A stretch of 64,000 nucleotides of DNA from Bacteroidales bacterium (GCA_016938235.1 JAFGVA010000150.1:106831-170830), one strand, 5' to 3'. Positions 44,559 to 55,190 are shown, counted from the stretch's first letter. The notes: generated by a model from the letters alone, not told the origin. Program-made: numbers and translations.

Positions 44559-45407
44559 TTAAATCACTTCCTTGACAGTCATTAAATACTGGCGCGATAC
44601 TGGAATTGTTTCTTTTGAAAAATCAAGGCTTAACCAATAGGAATTAAAGTTTTTATTAAGTTCTTTGATGTATTGAATGTTAACGATGCTGGTACGGTGT
44701 GTGCGAATAAAATTGTTAAACTCCCGGAGTTGCTGTTCAATATTTCTCAAGGTATTCCTTATCATTTTCTTTTTGGTTTCCCCGTCATCAAGGTATCCGA
44801 TTTCTACATAGTTATCGGCCGATTTTGCATAAACAATGTCAGAAACCAGAATTATGAAGTTATCCGAATCGCTTTCCGAAATGAGTTCGACATACTTATT
44901 TGCATAATTATCAGAGAATTGTTTTAATTTTTCCTGCAATTCACGGTTTTCGCTCAAAAGCTTTTTAATTCTATTAGTATAAAAAGCGAGTTTGCTTTTC
45001 AGGTTAAGAAGGATAGGCATGCTAATGCTTATAAAAACAACTCTTACTGCAATATTAAAGTTAATGTTTAGTTGACCCACATAGCGTAAATAAAATAAAA
45101 AAGCAATGCTGTTCGCTACCACCAGTGTAATAGAATAGAGTAATAAATAAAATGGAGTCGCTGATAATTCGTCGGTAAGCTGCAAAAGCTGATTGTGAAA
45201 AAGAACCTGAACAATGAGCAACATAATAAGTGCAATCATTCCAAATCCGCCTATAAACAGGTACAGGTTATCGAAATCAAATTTCTCAAAACTAAAGGGT
45301 TGAAAAAACTGAATGAAAAGCAGAATGGCAATAGCCAGCGTCAGGTATGTTTTAATATACCTTTTGGTTAAATTCAGGAATTGCTCTGTTTTATTAATTG
45401 TTGTCAA
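44559..45407 (-). CDS. Membrane-anchored LytTR family transcriptional regulator
   Basis: A 282-residue protein with four transmembrane helices (about 20-38, 46-66, 82-104, 114-135), a coiled-coil linker (140-165) and a C-terminal LytTR DNA-binding domain (about 180-280): IVYAKSADNYVEIGYL, MIRNTLRNIEQQL, FIRTHRTSIVNIQYIKEL and TIPVSRQYL. It has no receiver domain, so the signal probably comes from the membrane part. No ATG exists in the first 50 codons; TTG 45407 is the likely start, because a near-perfect promoter sits 16 bases upstream. It is transcribed towards the radical SAM-desaturase operon, 154 bases away. Confidence 0.88.
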   Translation of the reverse strand: MTTINKTEQFLNLTKRYIKTYLTLAIAILLFIQFFQPFSFEKFDFDNLYLFIGGFGMIALIMLLIVQVLFHNQLLQLTDELSATPFYLLLYSITLVVANSIAFLFYLRYVGQLNINFNIAVRVVFISISMPILLNLKSKLAFYTNRIKKLLSENRELQEKLKQFSDNYANKYVELISESDSDNFIILVSDIVYAKSADNYVEIGYLDDGETKKKMIRNTLRNIEQQLREFNNFIRTHRTSIVNIQYIKELNKNFNSYWLSLDFSKETIPVSRQYLMTVKEVI

Positions 45408-45423
45408 AAGTTTAAGCTTTTTT

Positions 45424-45455
45424 CAAAGTTATATTTAAAACAATTGCAACACAAA
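45424..45455 (-). promoter_or_regulatory. Promoter of the LytTR regulator
   Basis: The minus strand has TTTG (45452-45455), a 20-base spacer and TAACTTTG (45424-45431): both Bacteroidota promoter elements match perfectly. The implied start near 45418 leaves about 11 bases before the TTG start codon. This is the best promoter in the window. Confidence 0.7.
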
Positions 45456-45516
45456 TTAATTATCTCATTAGCAAAGAAGAAAGATATATTTTCAGTCCTT
45501 AAAGGTAGCTTCAAGA

Positions 45517-45687
45517 AATCAATTTCTTAAATACTCAACGAAACAAGCAGGTTCAAAGGGTATAATTCCGTTTTACCATGATGCAGGCAACATGGGAAAC
45601 AATTCATCCGCACTTTTTAACCGACAAAACAACACAGTATTTGACCAGCAAGCTATCGATGCAATAATGCAAGGAGTAAAAGAATAA
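45517..45687 (+). pseudogene. C-terminal remnant of a glycoside hydrolase family 5 endoglucanase
   Basis: An open frame with no start codon near its head reads FLKYSTKQAGSKGIIPFYHD, then AGNMGNNSSALFNRQNNTVF and DQQAIDAIMQGVKE before TAA at 45685. This is the end of a GH5 cellulase: the YxxKQAxxxGIxPFYxDAG strand, the GLFNR-like loop and the closing IDAIM helix. In intact enzymes the residue after FY is Trp; here it is His, a sign of decay. The catalytic glutamates would lie further upstream and are absent. Only about 57 codons are left. Confidence 0.65.
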
Positions 45688-45866
45688 TCACACATTTAAT
45701 TAAAATTTATCGAACAGCAATTATTAGGGATGTTTTCTGTTTTATTGCTTATGCGGTTACTGGACAATATAATAGCTACACAAAATTATAGACAGATTTA
45801 AATATTTAGTATAAATATTTTGTAACTTACAAGTAATTAACACAATAATTACCTAAAATCTAGTTT

Positions 45867-46394
45867 ATGAAAAACCTAATCATCGGAGGTATTGTGTTTG
45901 TAATCTGGTCTGTTTTTTCAGTGTGGCTTTTTATTTATAAGCTGCAGCCTGCTTTGCAGAACGAGATTACAGAACAAACCATTTCCGAACAAGCTCTGAT
46001 TTTACCAGATTCTTTATCTGTTGCAGATACAGTAAAGCAACCGGAAATTGAAATTCCGGCTAATATGGTAGTTCTCTTTGCGTTTGATGATTTTCGTTTT
46101 AATGCTGACCTAAAATCTGAAGAGCAGGCAATGAAGTTTAAAGTCTGGTTTGATGAAAACCCAAATGCAGTAATCTCAGTTACCGGACATACCGACTACA
46201 TTGGAACCGACCAGTATAACCAGGTTCTTGGTCTCAAAAGGGCACAAACTATGCAAAAGTACCTTGTTTCTTTAGGAATTAATGATGGAAACCTTTTAAC
46301 AGTTTCTAAAGGAGAATCGATGCCTGTTGCAGATAACTCTAACGATGAAGGAAGAGCTAAAAACCGAAGAGCAGTAATAGCGCTTGAGAAGTAG
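45867..46394 (+). CDS. OmpA family protein with N-terminal membrane anchor
   Basis: A 175-residue envelope protein: an N-terminal transmembrane helix (about 5-25, IIGGIVFVIWSVFSVWLFIY), a short linker, and an OmpA/MotB-like peptidoglycan-binding domain (about 68-174). Landmarks are ALFAFDDF-like VVLFAFDDFRFNADL, the signature VTGHTDYIGTDQYNQVLGLK with Asp and Arg contacts to diaminopimelate, and GRAKNRRAVIAL near the end. It anchors the inner membrane to the cell wall. It is followed 66 bases later by a small membrane-coiled coil protein, probably co-transcribed. Confidence 0.9.
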   Translation: MKNLIIGGIVFVIWSVFSVWLFIYKLQPALQNEITEQTISEQALILPDSLSVADTVKQPEIEIPANMVVLFAFDDFRFNADLKSEEQAMKFKVWFDENPNAVISVTGHTDYIGTDQYNQVLGLKRAQTMQKYLVSLGINDGNLLTVSKGESMPVADNSNDEGRAKNRRAVIALEK

Positions 46395-46460
46395 TAAGGC
46401 CGAAGCTACTTATAAATTATCTATTTAAAAACACCATTTAATCAAAAAATAAACAACATC

Positions 46461-46736
46461 ATGAACACAATTATATTAGCAACCACAGGACCAATAATCA
46501 TCATTATCTTATTGCTGCTAGTAGCAGGAGTAATAGGCTATTTTACAGCATGGTATTATGCAAAATCGGTTTATAAGCCGGTTATCGCTGACCTTGAAGC
46601 AAAAAATACCGGTCTGAAAAAGGATATAGATAAACTTAACGATGAGAAATCTGAATTGAATTCTAAAGTCGATGAGCTGCAGAAGACACTTGCAGATAAA
46701 GATGCTGAAATAAAGAAACTGAAAAAATCTGAGTAG
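46461..46736 (+). CDS. Small membrane protein with coiled coil
   Basis: A 91-residue protein: transmembrane helix (about 8-30, PIIIIILLLLVAGVIGYFTA), then a long charged heptad-rich coiled coil (about 42-90) made of Leu/Ile and Lys/Glu/Asp repeats (LEAKNTGLKKDIDKLNDEK). No catalytic motif. It follows the OmpA-like gene and shares a terminator, so it may form a multimeric scaffold with it. Family not recognised. Confidence 0.7.
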   Translation: MNTIILATTGPIIIIILLLLVAGVIGYFTAWYYAKSVYKPVIADLEAKNTGLKKDIDKLNDEKSELNSKVDELQKTLADKDAEIKKLKKSE

Positions 46737-46767
46737 TATTTCTAACTATTAACCAGCACTACGTAAA

Positions 46768-46804
46768 AAGCCTGTTTGCGATATAATTATCAGCAGACAG
46801 GCTT
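46768..46804 (+). terminator. Hairpin after the OmpA operon
   Basis: AAGCCTGTTTGC (46768-46779) pairs with GCAGACAGGCTT (46793-46804) with one G-U, loop 13. The T run after it is weak (ATTCGATT), so it may be a weak or rho-assisted terminator. Confidence 0.55.
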
Positions 46805-46878
46805 ATTCGATTAAGGTTAATATTCTGTTTAGCTGCTTCAGGTTTAAACCTTGAAGCTAAGAAACCTAAAGAATAACT

Positions 46879-47901
46879 CTAATATTTGTAAAACATCTGA
46901 GAAGAATTGAAGTCCTCAGATTTCAGCTTCACAATATAAACTCCCGAATTAATATCGTGAATGTCTATTGTTGTGCTGTTTTCAAAATAGATTGAAGTTT
47001 CCTTCAATATTCTGCCATTCATATCAAGAATTGTAATTTGGGTATTTCCGGATAAATTGTCCTTACTGTCAATTACAAGGTTTTTATCCTGGTTTATATA
47101 AGCAAGAAAATCTTCCTTGGAGTTGTTTCTGGTAAACTCAATGCCCGAACCGGGGCCATCAAGTGTTAACTTACCAAAAACACTGGCATCCTGCCATGCT
47201 GAATTATAGTGTTGTGATGCAACATCAATAAGACCTATAAAATTGTCTCTTTGGTTGTTACCATCGTTATCGCAATATGCAACAGCAATTCCCATTTCTT
47301 TGCCCTGGCTTAAAGTAACTGTTGGATTACTTGAGCTGCTATTTCTGTATGTGTCATCGTAAATTGTAATGGCTAATTCCCAAACATAATTGGTGTTATC
47401 AACAGTATCCAAATCAAATTCAATGTGGTTTTTTAAATTCACGTTTGAAGCTGTTTCGTCACCGGAGTCAATCACATCTTCTTCATTTAAAGCACAATGA
47501 TAAGCAAAAGCATTATTGCTGGTCTGGTGCCATCCTCCTGAATAATCTTCGTCAAGAAATACTTCGAAGCAATCGTCGTTCCAATAATTATCCTGCGGAT
47601 TTGTAAATTGATCAGACAAAACATCATCTTCAATTTCTGCAAGAATAAGAAGTTTGTCATCTTTCCAGGCAAATTTTACCCTACCAGAAAAGTCTCCGGC
47701 ACCCATAGCTTCGCCGTATGGTATCCAAACATATTCCATATTATACCATTCGCAATTCGACCAAAAGGTCTCATCTCCCACTCCGTCAATGGTATAGCTG
47801 TCCGCTTTTTGTGCTACAAACAAATCGTTGTAATAATGCTGAGAAATAGCAGGGATTGCAATAAAAAACAATAGTGTACTAAAAGTAAAAATGTGTTTCA
47901 T
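46879..47901 (-). CDS. Secreted CBM9-domain protein with type IX secretion C-terminal domain
   Basis: A 340-residue exported protein. Signal peptide 1-20 (ending ...PAISQ), a CBM9-like carbohydrate-binding domain (about 25-230: DGVGDETFWSNCEWY, VKFAWKDDKLLILAEIEDD, DDCFEVFLDEDYSGG), a short linker, and a C-terminal sorting domain (about 265-340) with ITILDMNGRILKE, DINSGVYIVKL and the final Lys-Tyr. That last domain is the type IX secretion signal, so the protein should reach the cell surface or medium. No catalytic domain is present. Ligand probably a sugar polymer, perhaps of the same substrate as the lost GH5 nearby. Confidence 0.88.
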   Translation of the reverse strand: MKHIFTFSTLLFFIAIPAISQHYYNDLFVAQKADSYTIDGVGDETFWSNCEWYNMEYVWIPYGEAMGAGDFSGRVKFAWKDDKLLILAEIEDDVLSDQFTNPQDNYWNDDCFEVFLDEDYSGGWHQTSNNAFAYHCALNEEDVIDSGDETASNVNLKNHIEFDLDTVDNTNYVWELAITIYDDTYRNSSSSNPTVTLSQGKEMGIAVAYCDNDGNNQRDNFIGLIDVASQHYNSAWQDASVFGKLTLDGPGSGIEFTRNNSKEDFLAYINQDKNLVIDSKDNLSGNTQITILDMNGRILKETSIYFENSTTIDIHDINSGVYIVKLKSEDFNSSQMFYKY

Positions 47902-47985
47902 AATTGGGTTTTGTTTTAAAATTTTTATCGCTTAAATATAGTAAATTCATCTTCTGGTTTTAATATTAATATTAAAAACAGTAAT

Positions 47986-48255
47986 ATGAAAACAATTGGC
48001 ATACTTGGCGGTTTAGGTTCCGAAGCAACAGTAGATTACTACTAAGAACTCATTAAGGGTTTCAATAAATTAAATAACAACAGTTTGGAATACCCCGAGA
48101 TGGTTATTTACAGTGTTATAATTGAGGATATGAAAAATCAAGACAATATAGATTCTCTTGTACTTGGTTGAACCGGATTTTTCTTAATGTTTACAGCGAG
48201 TGAATATCTTGATATACCATTTTTAAATACCACCCGCATTATGTTCAGAAAATAA
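47986..48255 (+). pseudogene. Aspartate/glutamate racemase family pseudogene
   Basis: Starts MKTIGILGGLGSEATVDYY, the N-terminal signature of aspartate racemases (GILGGxGPEAT). It is then broken by TAA, resumes as ELIKGFNKLNNNSLEYPEMV and IYSVIIEDM, jumps across an internal deletion to IDSLVLG, where TGA replaces the second catalytic Cys codon (normally LGCTE), and continues TGFFLMFTASEYLDIPFLNT before the final stop. Two stops plus a deletion of roughly half the gene mean it is non-functional. Confidence 0.85.
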
Positions 48256-48258
48256 TAA

Positions 48259-48300
48259 AAAAGGCTGTCTCAATTTACATTAAAAGACAGCCTTTTGTTT
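48259..48300. terminator. Bidirectional terminator, mainly for gdhA
   Basis: A perfect 12-bp stem, AAAAGGCTGTCT (48259-48270) with AGACAGCCTTTT (48285-48296). On the minus strand it is followed by TTTTATTATTTT and lies 48 bases after the gdhA stop; on the plus strand it follows the racemase remnant and has a short TTTTG run. Confidence 0.85.
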
Positions 48301-48343
48301 ATCAGTCAATTAATAACTGATAGCCTAATATTACCTATCATGT

Positions 48344-49702
<1,359 letters not shown>

Positions 49703-49979
49703 TTATTTATTTGTTATCGGTTTTTTATTTGTTACCAGAGCCTTGATTTTATTTTTACATTCCGGATATATACATATTCAGGTAAAAATTGCAGCTAAAA
49801 TAACAAACGGGTGGGTAAACAATTAATTATTAAAACAAATTACGTGTATTACTTAGGGGAATGCCTGTATAAGGCAAAAGCATATTTAATAATTATAATT
49901 ATGACAGGAAAAAGCTTTTAATCAAATCCTTAGAAAAGTTTTCAGGTTGGTTCATAAGGAGAATAATAATGCTAAGAAT

Positions 49980-50639
49980 TTAAATTTTAATTAAATTGTT
50001 TTTAATAGCGAATTTTACCATATCAACGGTGGTTTTGAGGTTTAGTTTTTGCATGATATGATTTTTATGTGTCTCAACAGTTCGAATGCTAATGTATAAT
50101 TTATCTGCAATTTCTTGATTAGATAAGCCTTCACCCCAGTGTTTTAATATTTCAATTTGTCGAATGCTCAACACCTGAAGGTCAGCAGCCTTATCATTAT
50201 CGCCTGTTTTTATTTTAGTAATATACTTATGCACCAAGAGTGCCGTTAAGGATTTACTAAAATAATCGTGTCCATTCCTAACTACATAAATTGCTTCTAA
50301 CATATCGTTTTTATCGCAATCTTTCGAAAGAAATCCCTTGGCTCCTGCTTTTATGGTTTGCATAACAATTTCCTCAGAATCAAGCACTGATAAAATAAGA
50401 ATTTTTGTATGAGCATATTTAATACTGAGCTGTGTTATATGGTTAAGATGTAAAGTGGAAAGTTCATGCAGGTTATAAAAAAGTACATGTACCGGATGTT
50501 TTCTCAGCTGTTCTTCAAGCTTGTTCTTTGCAGAACATACCAGAGTTACATCAATATCTTCCTGCTTCTGTAGTAATGCATGCAATCCTTGCCCTAAAAG
50601 ATAATGATCATCGTATATGCCAACATTTATCTTATTCAT
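49980..50639 (-). CDS. NarL/LuxR-family regulator with degenerate receiver
   Basis: A 219-residue protein: receiver-like domain (about 4-120) and LuxR/GerE helix-turn-helix (about 150-215; LSIRQIEILKHWGEGLSNQE and IADKLYISIRTVETHKNHIM). The receiver keeps the acidic pair (Asp10, Asp11) and a Lys in LSKD, but the phosphoacceptor position is Asn56: HVLFYNLHEL aligns to the usual LLDLNMP strand. So it is probably not switched by phosphorylation. It starts 2 bases after the stop of the PEP-synthase-like gene and is surely co-transcribed with it. Partner protein: presumably the product of that gene. Confidence 0.88.
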   Translation of the reverse strand: MNKINVGIYDDHYLLGQGLHALLQKQEDIDVTLVCSAKNKLEEQLRKHPVHVLFYNLHELSTLHLNHITQLSIKYAHTKILILSVLDSEEIVMQTIKAGAKGFLSKDCDKNDMLEAIYVVRNGHDYFSKSLTALLVHKYITKIKTGDNDKAADLQVLSIRQIEILKHWGEGLSNQEIADKLYISIRTVETHKNHIMQKLNLKTTVDMVKFAIKNNLIKI

Positions 50640-50641
50640 AG

Positions 50642-53554
50642 CTATTCTTTGGTAACCTGAATAATTGCGGTTCGTTTACGTCCGTCCATTAATATTTTTA
50701 ACGGATGATTAAATCTGATATGGCAAAAGAAGTTTGTTTCTTCTATAATATTTTGTTCATATAATGTATCCCATTTTATAAAATCTGAAGATGAGCTATC
50801 GAGCACCGAGAAATATCCTACATTCATGGATGTAATATTATGAAAAAAGTGAGATCCCAAAGAAGCGTCGAGCGGAAAATTTTCGAGGCTTATTTCAACA
50901 ATAATTGCTGCGTTTGATATTTGTGGCCAGGCAACCGGAATTCCCAAAAACTGATCACGAGATCCCCATCTTCCGGGGCCTATCAGAATATATTTACGCC
51001 CTAAATTCCCCATTTTTCTGTTTAGTATTTCTATTTCTTTTACCATTTCAAGGGTTTTCAATCGATCAAAGTTCTGATTACGCACAAAAATCAGATCGCA
51101 GATATCTTCGCGAATACCATTTCCCAGGGCAGATTGAGTGAATAAAACAGTCTCAGGTTCAGATGCCAGATTGTTATCAATTTTTACTCCTGTCTGCATT
51201 CCGACTAAGGGTTTTATTTGTAATAAGTAGAATGACGGTAACCCGTTTTCCGAGGGATTAAGATCAACAGAATATTCAATTTCAACGGGCGAGCCGAGAG
51301 ATTCGCTAATGGTTGCAAGAATATTCTCAATAATTCCTGCCAATGGAATATAGTTGAATTTAAGAATATTTGCAAAATTTATTATTCTGGGTCCCGGTTT
51401 ACTTAAATCGACCTCTATGGTATCGTTATCGATATTATACACCGAGGCACAATGTGTTAAGGTTCCGTGTTTTTCAGCTTCAGATATATCAAGTTGAGCT
51501 ATAGGAGCCATTTCACCTTCTCCAATATAATCTAATTCTTTACGCGACATATCTACCGCCATAAATTTTACTTGGGTGCTGTTTATGAGATCCTTGGTTG
51601 AAAAGGGCTGAATTTTAGGATATCTCGGTGAAAAGCGATATGATTTTTGCCCCCCGACAACATAATAACCTAAACCTACAGCCGCCAGTGCAAATCCTTC
51701 TTCGGGTTGCATCTTAGCAATGGGATAATAGTTATACGATTGTGCAGTGCCACTTATATGAGGATAATAGTATTGTTCGTATTGATTGCCTACTAATTCC
51801 TGGAGTACAATAGCCATTCTTTCTTCCTCAATAGGATGTTGAATAGCTTCAAAATAAATCTTTGCATGGTCTGAATAAATAGAGGCATATACCAGTTTTA
51901 TAGCCTTTATTAATTTGTCAAGCGTAATAGATTTATCAGAGTCATTATTTGTAACAACAAAGGTATCAAATACACCAGCAAAAGGTTGTGAGAGTGAATC
52001 TTCAGATATACTTGAAGAGCGCACAGCTATTGGTTTATCGATTTGTTCGAGAAAAAAAGTTAGTTTTTGCAACAAATTGGTCGACAAGTGCGCACGAACA
52101 AAAAGATGCTTTATCTCTGAATAACTTAAACTGCTATTAAATATTTTATGATATAAATGGTTGTCAGTCATAAATTTATCAAACTCATCTGTACCAATAA
52201 CAACAGTAATCGGGGTTCGAATATTAATTTCACTGGAAATATCATCAAAATCGATGTTATAAATAAGTGCATTAATGAAAGCCAGGCCTCTGCCTTTACC
52301 CCCAAGTGAACCACTGGCAAAACTTACAATGTTTTTTTCATCGAGGGTGGCTGTTTCATCGTAACTTAATATTTTTCCACGTTTTTTTTCTTCCTTGTAT
52401 TGTCGTAATTTATTGATAAAAAATTGCCGTGCTTCAAGTATAGTCGCGAAATCTTTAACACGCACAGGGTTAATGGATCGGGCTAATTGAATTTCACCGC
52501 GAGATAATAGCCAGGGCGAAAATTGATTATCGGATGCATGAATCATAAAGCTCTCATCAGGTATTTCTTGTAAGAGGTTTTCAAACTCATGCAGCGATTT
52601 TGCAACAGCAATTGTTTCTCCATTTTTATTTCTGAAGTAGAAATCACCAAAATAAAGATAGTTGGTTAAAAAGTTTTTAAGGTCGGTCTGTAAATCTTTC
52701 GAATTTTTATCAATATAAAACGAACAATATTTATTCGCAATTTCTTTATTTTCAGGATCTGAAGAATGCAAAATTATTGGTAAATTTTTTATTATCGACC
52801 GGGCATAATTCGTAAAACGAAGGCCGGCAGTTGAATCGAGTCGCCCTTCGCTTTCAAACTCCACATCGGAAATAACACATAGCATAAAATCGCGATACTT
52901 GTTAAATAGAAAAACGGCTTCGTCGTAATTTCGTGCATGCAATATCTTGGGGCGCGATCGCATTTTACTTATTTTATCTAACTCGTTTTTCTCAAATTCG
53001 GGTAATAGCTGTTGTACCTGTCCGAAAACTACTGTATAAAGAGCTTGCAGAAATTTGGAATAATACAGTGGAGAATCTTCAATGAGCAATATTATTCTCA
53101 CCAACCCGATACGGGTGTCGTTTTCGGCATTAATCATATCTTCTATCGACTTAACGATGGAAAAAAATATTTCTGAATGCCCGCTCCAGATAAAAAGCTT
53201 ATCAATGCAATTAGAGCGCGATACAATATCTTCATAAAGTTTTATATTGCCTTTCTGGTTTAACAGCAGGTATATTGGGATATCCTCCCTTTTTTCATGA
53301 AGTGCGCGGCTTAATCTGTCAGCACTCTCCGGATCCCGACCCCCCATTAAAATAATCATATCAAAATTGGTGGTACCTATAACCTGAAGTGCCTGCTCAT
53401 CATTAGTAACTCCTGTAATTCGTGGGAGTGAAAATAAACTGTACTGGTATATCTCTCCCATAAATTGTTCAAAAAAACTATCTTCATTCTCAAGCACAAA
53501 TGCATCATAGAGGGTAGCAACGAATAATATTTCCTTGACCTTGTATTTCATCAT
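50642..53554 (-). CDS. PEP/pyruvate-binding (PPDK_N ATP-grasp) signalling protein; C-terminal part of an interrupted gene
   Basis: A 970-residue downstream part of a larger gene. Two receiver-like domains (about 5-135 and 145-295; the second has LLIEDSPLYYSKFL and CVISDVEFES) precede a PPDK_N/PEP-synthase-type ATP-grasp domain (about 405-800): SGSLGGKGRGLAFINALI, PIAVRSSSISEDSLSQPFAG, MAIVLQELVG and FYLLQIKPL. GPGRWGSRDQFLGIPVAWPQ follows near 895. The phosphohistidine swivel and PEP-binding TIM barrel of real PEP synthases are absent. The ATG at 53554 is probably not a true start: the same frame is open for 101 codons upstream to a single TAG at 53858-53860 and continues into the GAF-repeat gene. 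Confidence 0.8.
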   Translation of the reverse strand: MMKYKVKEILFVATLYDAFVLENEDSFFEQFMGEIYQYSLFSLPRITGVTNDEQALQVIGTTNFDMIILMGGRDPESADRLSRALHEKREDIPIYLLLNQKGNIKLYEDIVSRSNCIDKLFIWSGHSEIFFSIVKSIEDMINAENDTRIGLVRIILLIEDSPLYYSKFLQALYTVVFGQVQQLLPEFEKNELDKISKMRSRPKILHARNYDEAVFLFNKYRDFMLCVISDVEFESEGRLDSTAGLRFTNYARSIIKNLPIILHSSDPENKEIANKYCSFYIDKNSKDLQTDLKNFLTNYLYFGDFYFRNKNGETIAVAKSLHEFENLLQEIPDESFMIHASDNQFSPWLLSRGEIQLARSINPVRVKDFATILEARQFFINKLRQYKEEKKRGKILSYDETATLDEKNIVSFASGSLGGKGRGLAFINALIYNIDFDDISSEINIRTPITVVIGTDEFDKFMTDNHLYHKIFNSSLSYSEIKHLFVRAHLSTNLLQKLTFFLEQIDKPIAVRSSSISEDSLSQPFAGVFDTFVVTNNDSDKSITLDKLIKAIKLVYASIYSDHAKIYFEAIQHPIEEERMAIVLQELVGNQYEQYYYPHISGTAQSYNYYPIAKMQPEEGFALAAVGLGYYVVGGQKSYRFSPRYPKIQPFSTKDLINSTQVKFMAVDMSRKELDYIGEGEMAPIAQLDISEAEKHGTLTHCASVYNIDNDTIEVDLSKPGPRIINFANILKFNYIPLAGIIENILATISESLGSPVEIEYSVDLNPSENGLPSFYLLQIKPLVGMQTGVKIDNNLASEPETVLFTQSALGNGIREDICDLIFVRNQNFDRLKTLEMVKEIEILNRKMGNLGRKYILIGPGRWGSRDQFLGIPVAWPQISNAAIIVEISLENFPLDASLGSHFFHNITSMNVGYFSVLDSSSSDFIKWDTLYEQNIIEETNFFCHIRFNHPLKILMDGRKRTAIIQVTKE

Positions 53555-53689
53555 ATCGAGATAGATATACTTCTCAAGAGCCTGTTTATTAAAAAATAAT
53601 TGCAGGGGTTCTTTGTTTTCAATTAAGGATTTACGGTACTCGTATGATTCTCTATGTACATTAATATTGTAATTTCTATTATATATTTC

Positions 53690-55190
53690 GCGCCCTTTAT
53701 AGCTATTTAAAAACCCGGTTATGAGTTTTGCAATGTTTGTTAACAGTTGTTTTTCTTCTTTCAGGAAGGGTCCTAAAGCTTGATTTGGAAACTCTTTTAA
53801 ATAAAATACTTCAATGCTTCCTTTTTTGTTGTCAATGGTTACAAATGTTTCAGACAGCTACCAGTTTGTTTCAGAAAAATTAGGGCTAACGCATATTATA
53901 TTGCCAAAAATAATACGTGTAACAGTATATTTTGGATATTGCCACGATTTAGGCAATATATTACAAATTTCCTGCAAAGTGGTAATGATGTCTTTTCCCT
54001 CTGCAATTATAGCCGAAGTTAGGTTTATTGCTTTAAGTTCTTTTAATCTTTCACGGTTTTCGTATAACAGCTTGTTAAAAACTGTTTTTATGGCCGAACC
54101 CTCTATTAGACTGGCCAGATTGACTAATAAACTACGTTCTTCTTTTAAAAATGGCCCTTCATCGGCTTCCGGAAACTCTTTTAAATAAAAAACTTCAATA
54201 AGCCCGGTTGTTTTGTCTGAAATTTTAAAACTTTGTCTTTGAACCCAGGCTGTGTCCTTAAATTCACGACTAACAAAAACCATTTTTCCATAGGTGATAC
54301 GCACAGCAGTATCGCCGGAATATTGCCAGGCTTCAGGCAGATTTGAACAAATTATTTGCAATGATTTGTCTAAATCATTATGTTCATGAAGAATCGTATT
54401 GGTCAGATTAAGTTCTCTTAGCTCTTTTAATCTTTCGGTATTCCCAGATAATAGTTCATTAAGATTCTTGTTCGATACACTATTAGAAATAAGGGCAGCC
54501 AGATTATCGAGAAGGCTTCTTTCTTCTTTTAAAAAAGGTCCTTCATCGGCTTGCTCAAATTCTTTCAAATAGAATACTTCGATACTACCCTGTTTGTTGT
54601 CAGATGTTTCAAATGTTTGTTTTTGAAACCAGGGTGTTTCATTAAATTCGGTACTACTAAGAAACACCGTGTTATTGTAAGTGATTCGTACAACCGTTTG
54701 CTCGGGGTATTGCCATGCTTCAGGAAGAAAATTGCATATTTCCTGTAATAACTGCTCCAGTTTATATCCCTTTTTAAGTATTTCGGTTGTTTGGCTTATC
54801 CCTTTTAGCTCTTTTAATCTTTCGGTATTTTTATGATATAAATCCCTAAATTTATTTTTTAAGATAAACCCACTAAGCAATATAGCTATATTGTTAAGAA
54901 ATACTTCATCTCTCAGTAGTGCATCATTACCTGCTTCTGTAATATATTTTTTAGAATAATAAATCTCAATTAATCCCTCCTGATTATCAGGAAACCTGAA
55001 TTTGTGTTGCTCAATCCAGGGTGTTTCATTAAAAAAATCTGAACAAAACTGCACCCCATTTATATAAATCCGAACACTCACTTCCCGGGGTAATTTGCAG
55101 GCAACAGGGATGGCATTACATACCTCAGAGATAATTTTTTCTAAAGGTTTATCGATGCTCAATATGCTTGTAACATCGTAAAAAACCTTC
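53690..55190 (-). repeat. Four tandem ~384-bp coding repeats
   Basis: The four GAF-like units repeat at DNA level with a period of 384-387 bases. Top-strand landmarks recur: CCTTCATCGGCTT at about 54157 and 54539, and the ATTGCCA(G/T)GCTTCAGG-type segment near 54324 and 54709, with a diverged copy near 53939. Repeats two and three are the most alike and the outer two the most diverged, which fits internal duplication by unequal crossing-over. Confidence 0.7.
53858..53860 (-). other. In-frame TAG that splits one gene in two
   Basis: Top-strand CTA reads TAG on the minus strand. Before it, the frame ends SPNFSETNW; after it, the same frame runs on LSETFVTIDNKKGSIEVFYL then KEFPNQALGPFLKEEKQLL, completing a fourth copy of the repeat. 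In the other three repeats the residue after the Trp is Ile, Phe or Val. No other stop occurs until 50644. It is either a recent nonsense mutation, a sequencing error or a readthrough site. Confidence 0.9.

Noticed and set aside
53858..53860. Reassignment of TAG to an amino acid in this organism
   Set aside because: Other genes in the window end cleanly at TAG, for example the TonB receptor at 1163 and the OmpA-like gene at 46394, with no sensible extension.
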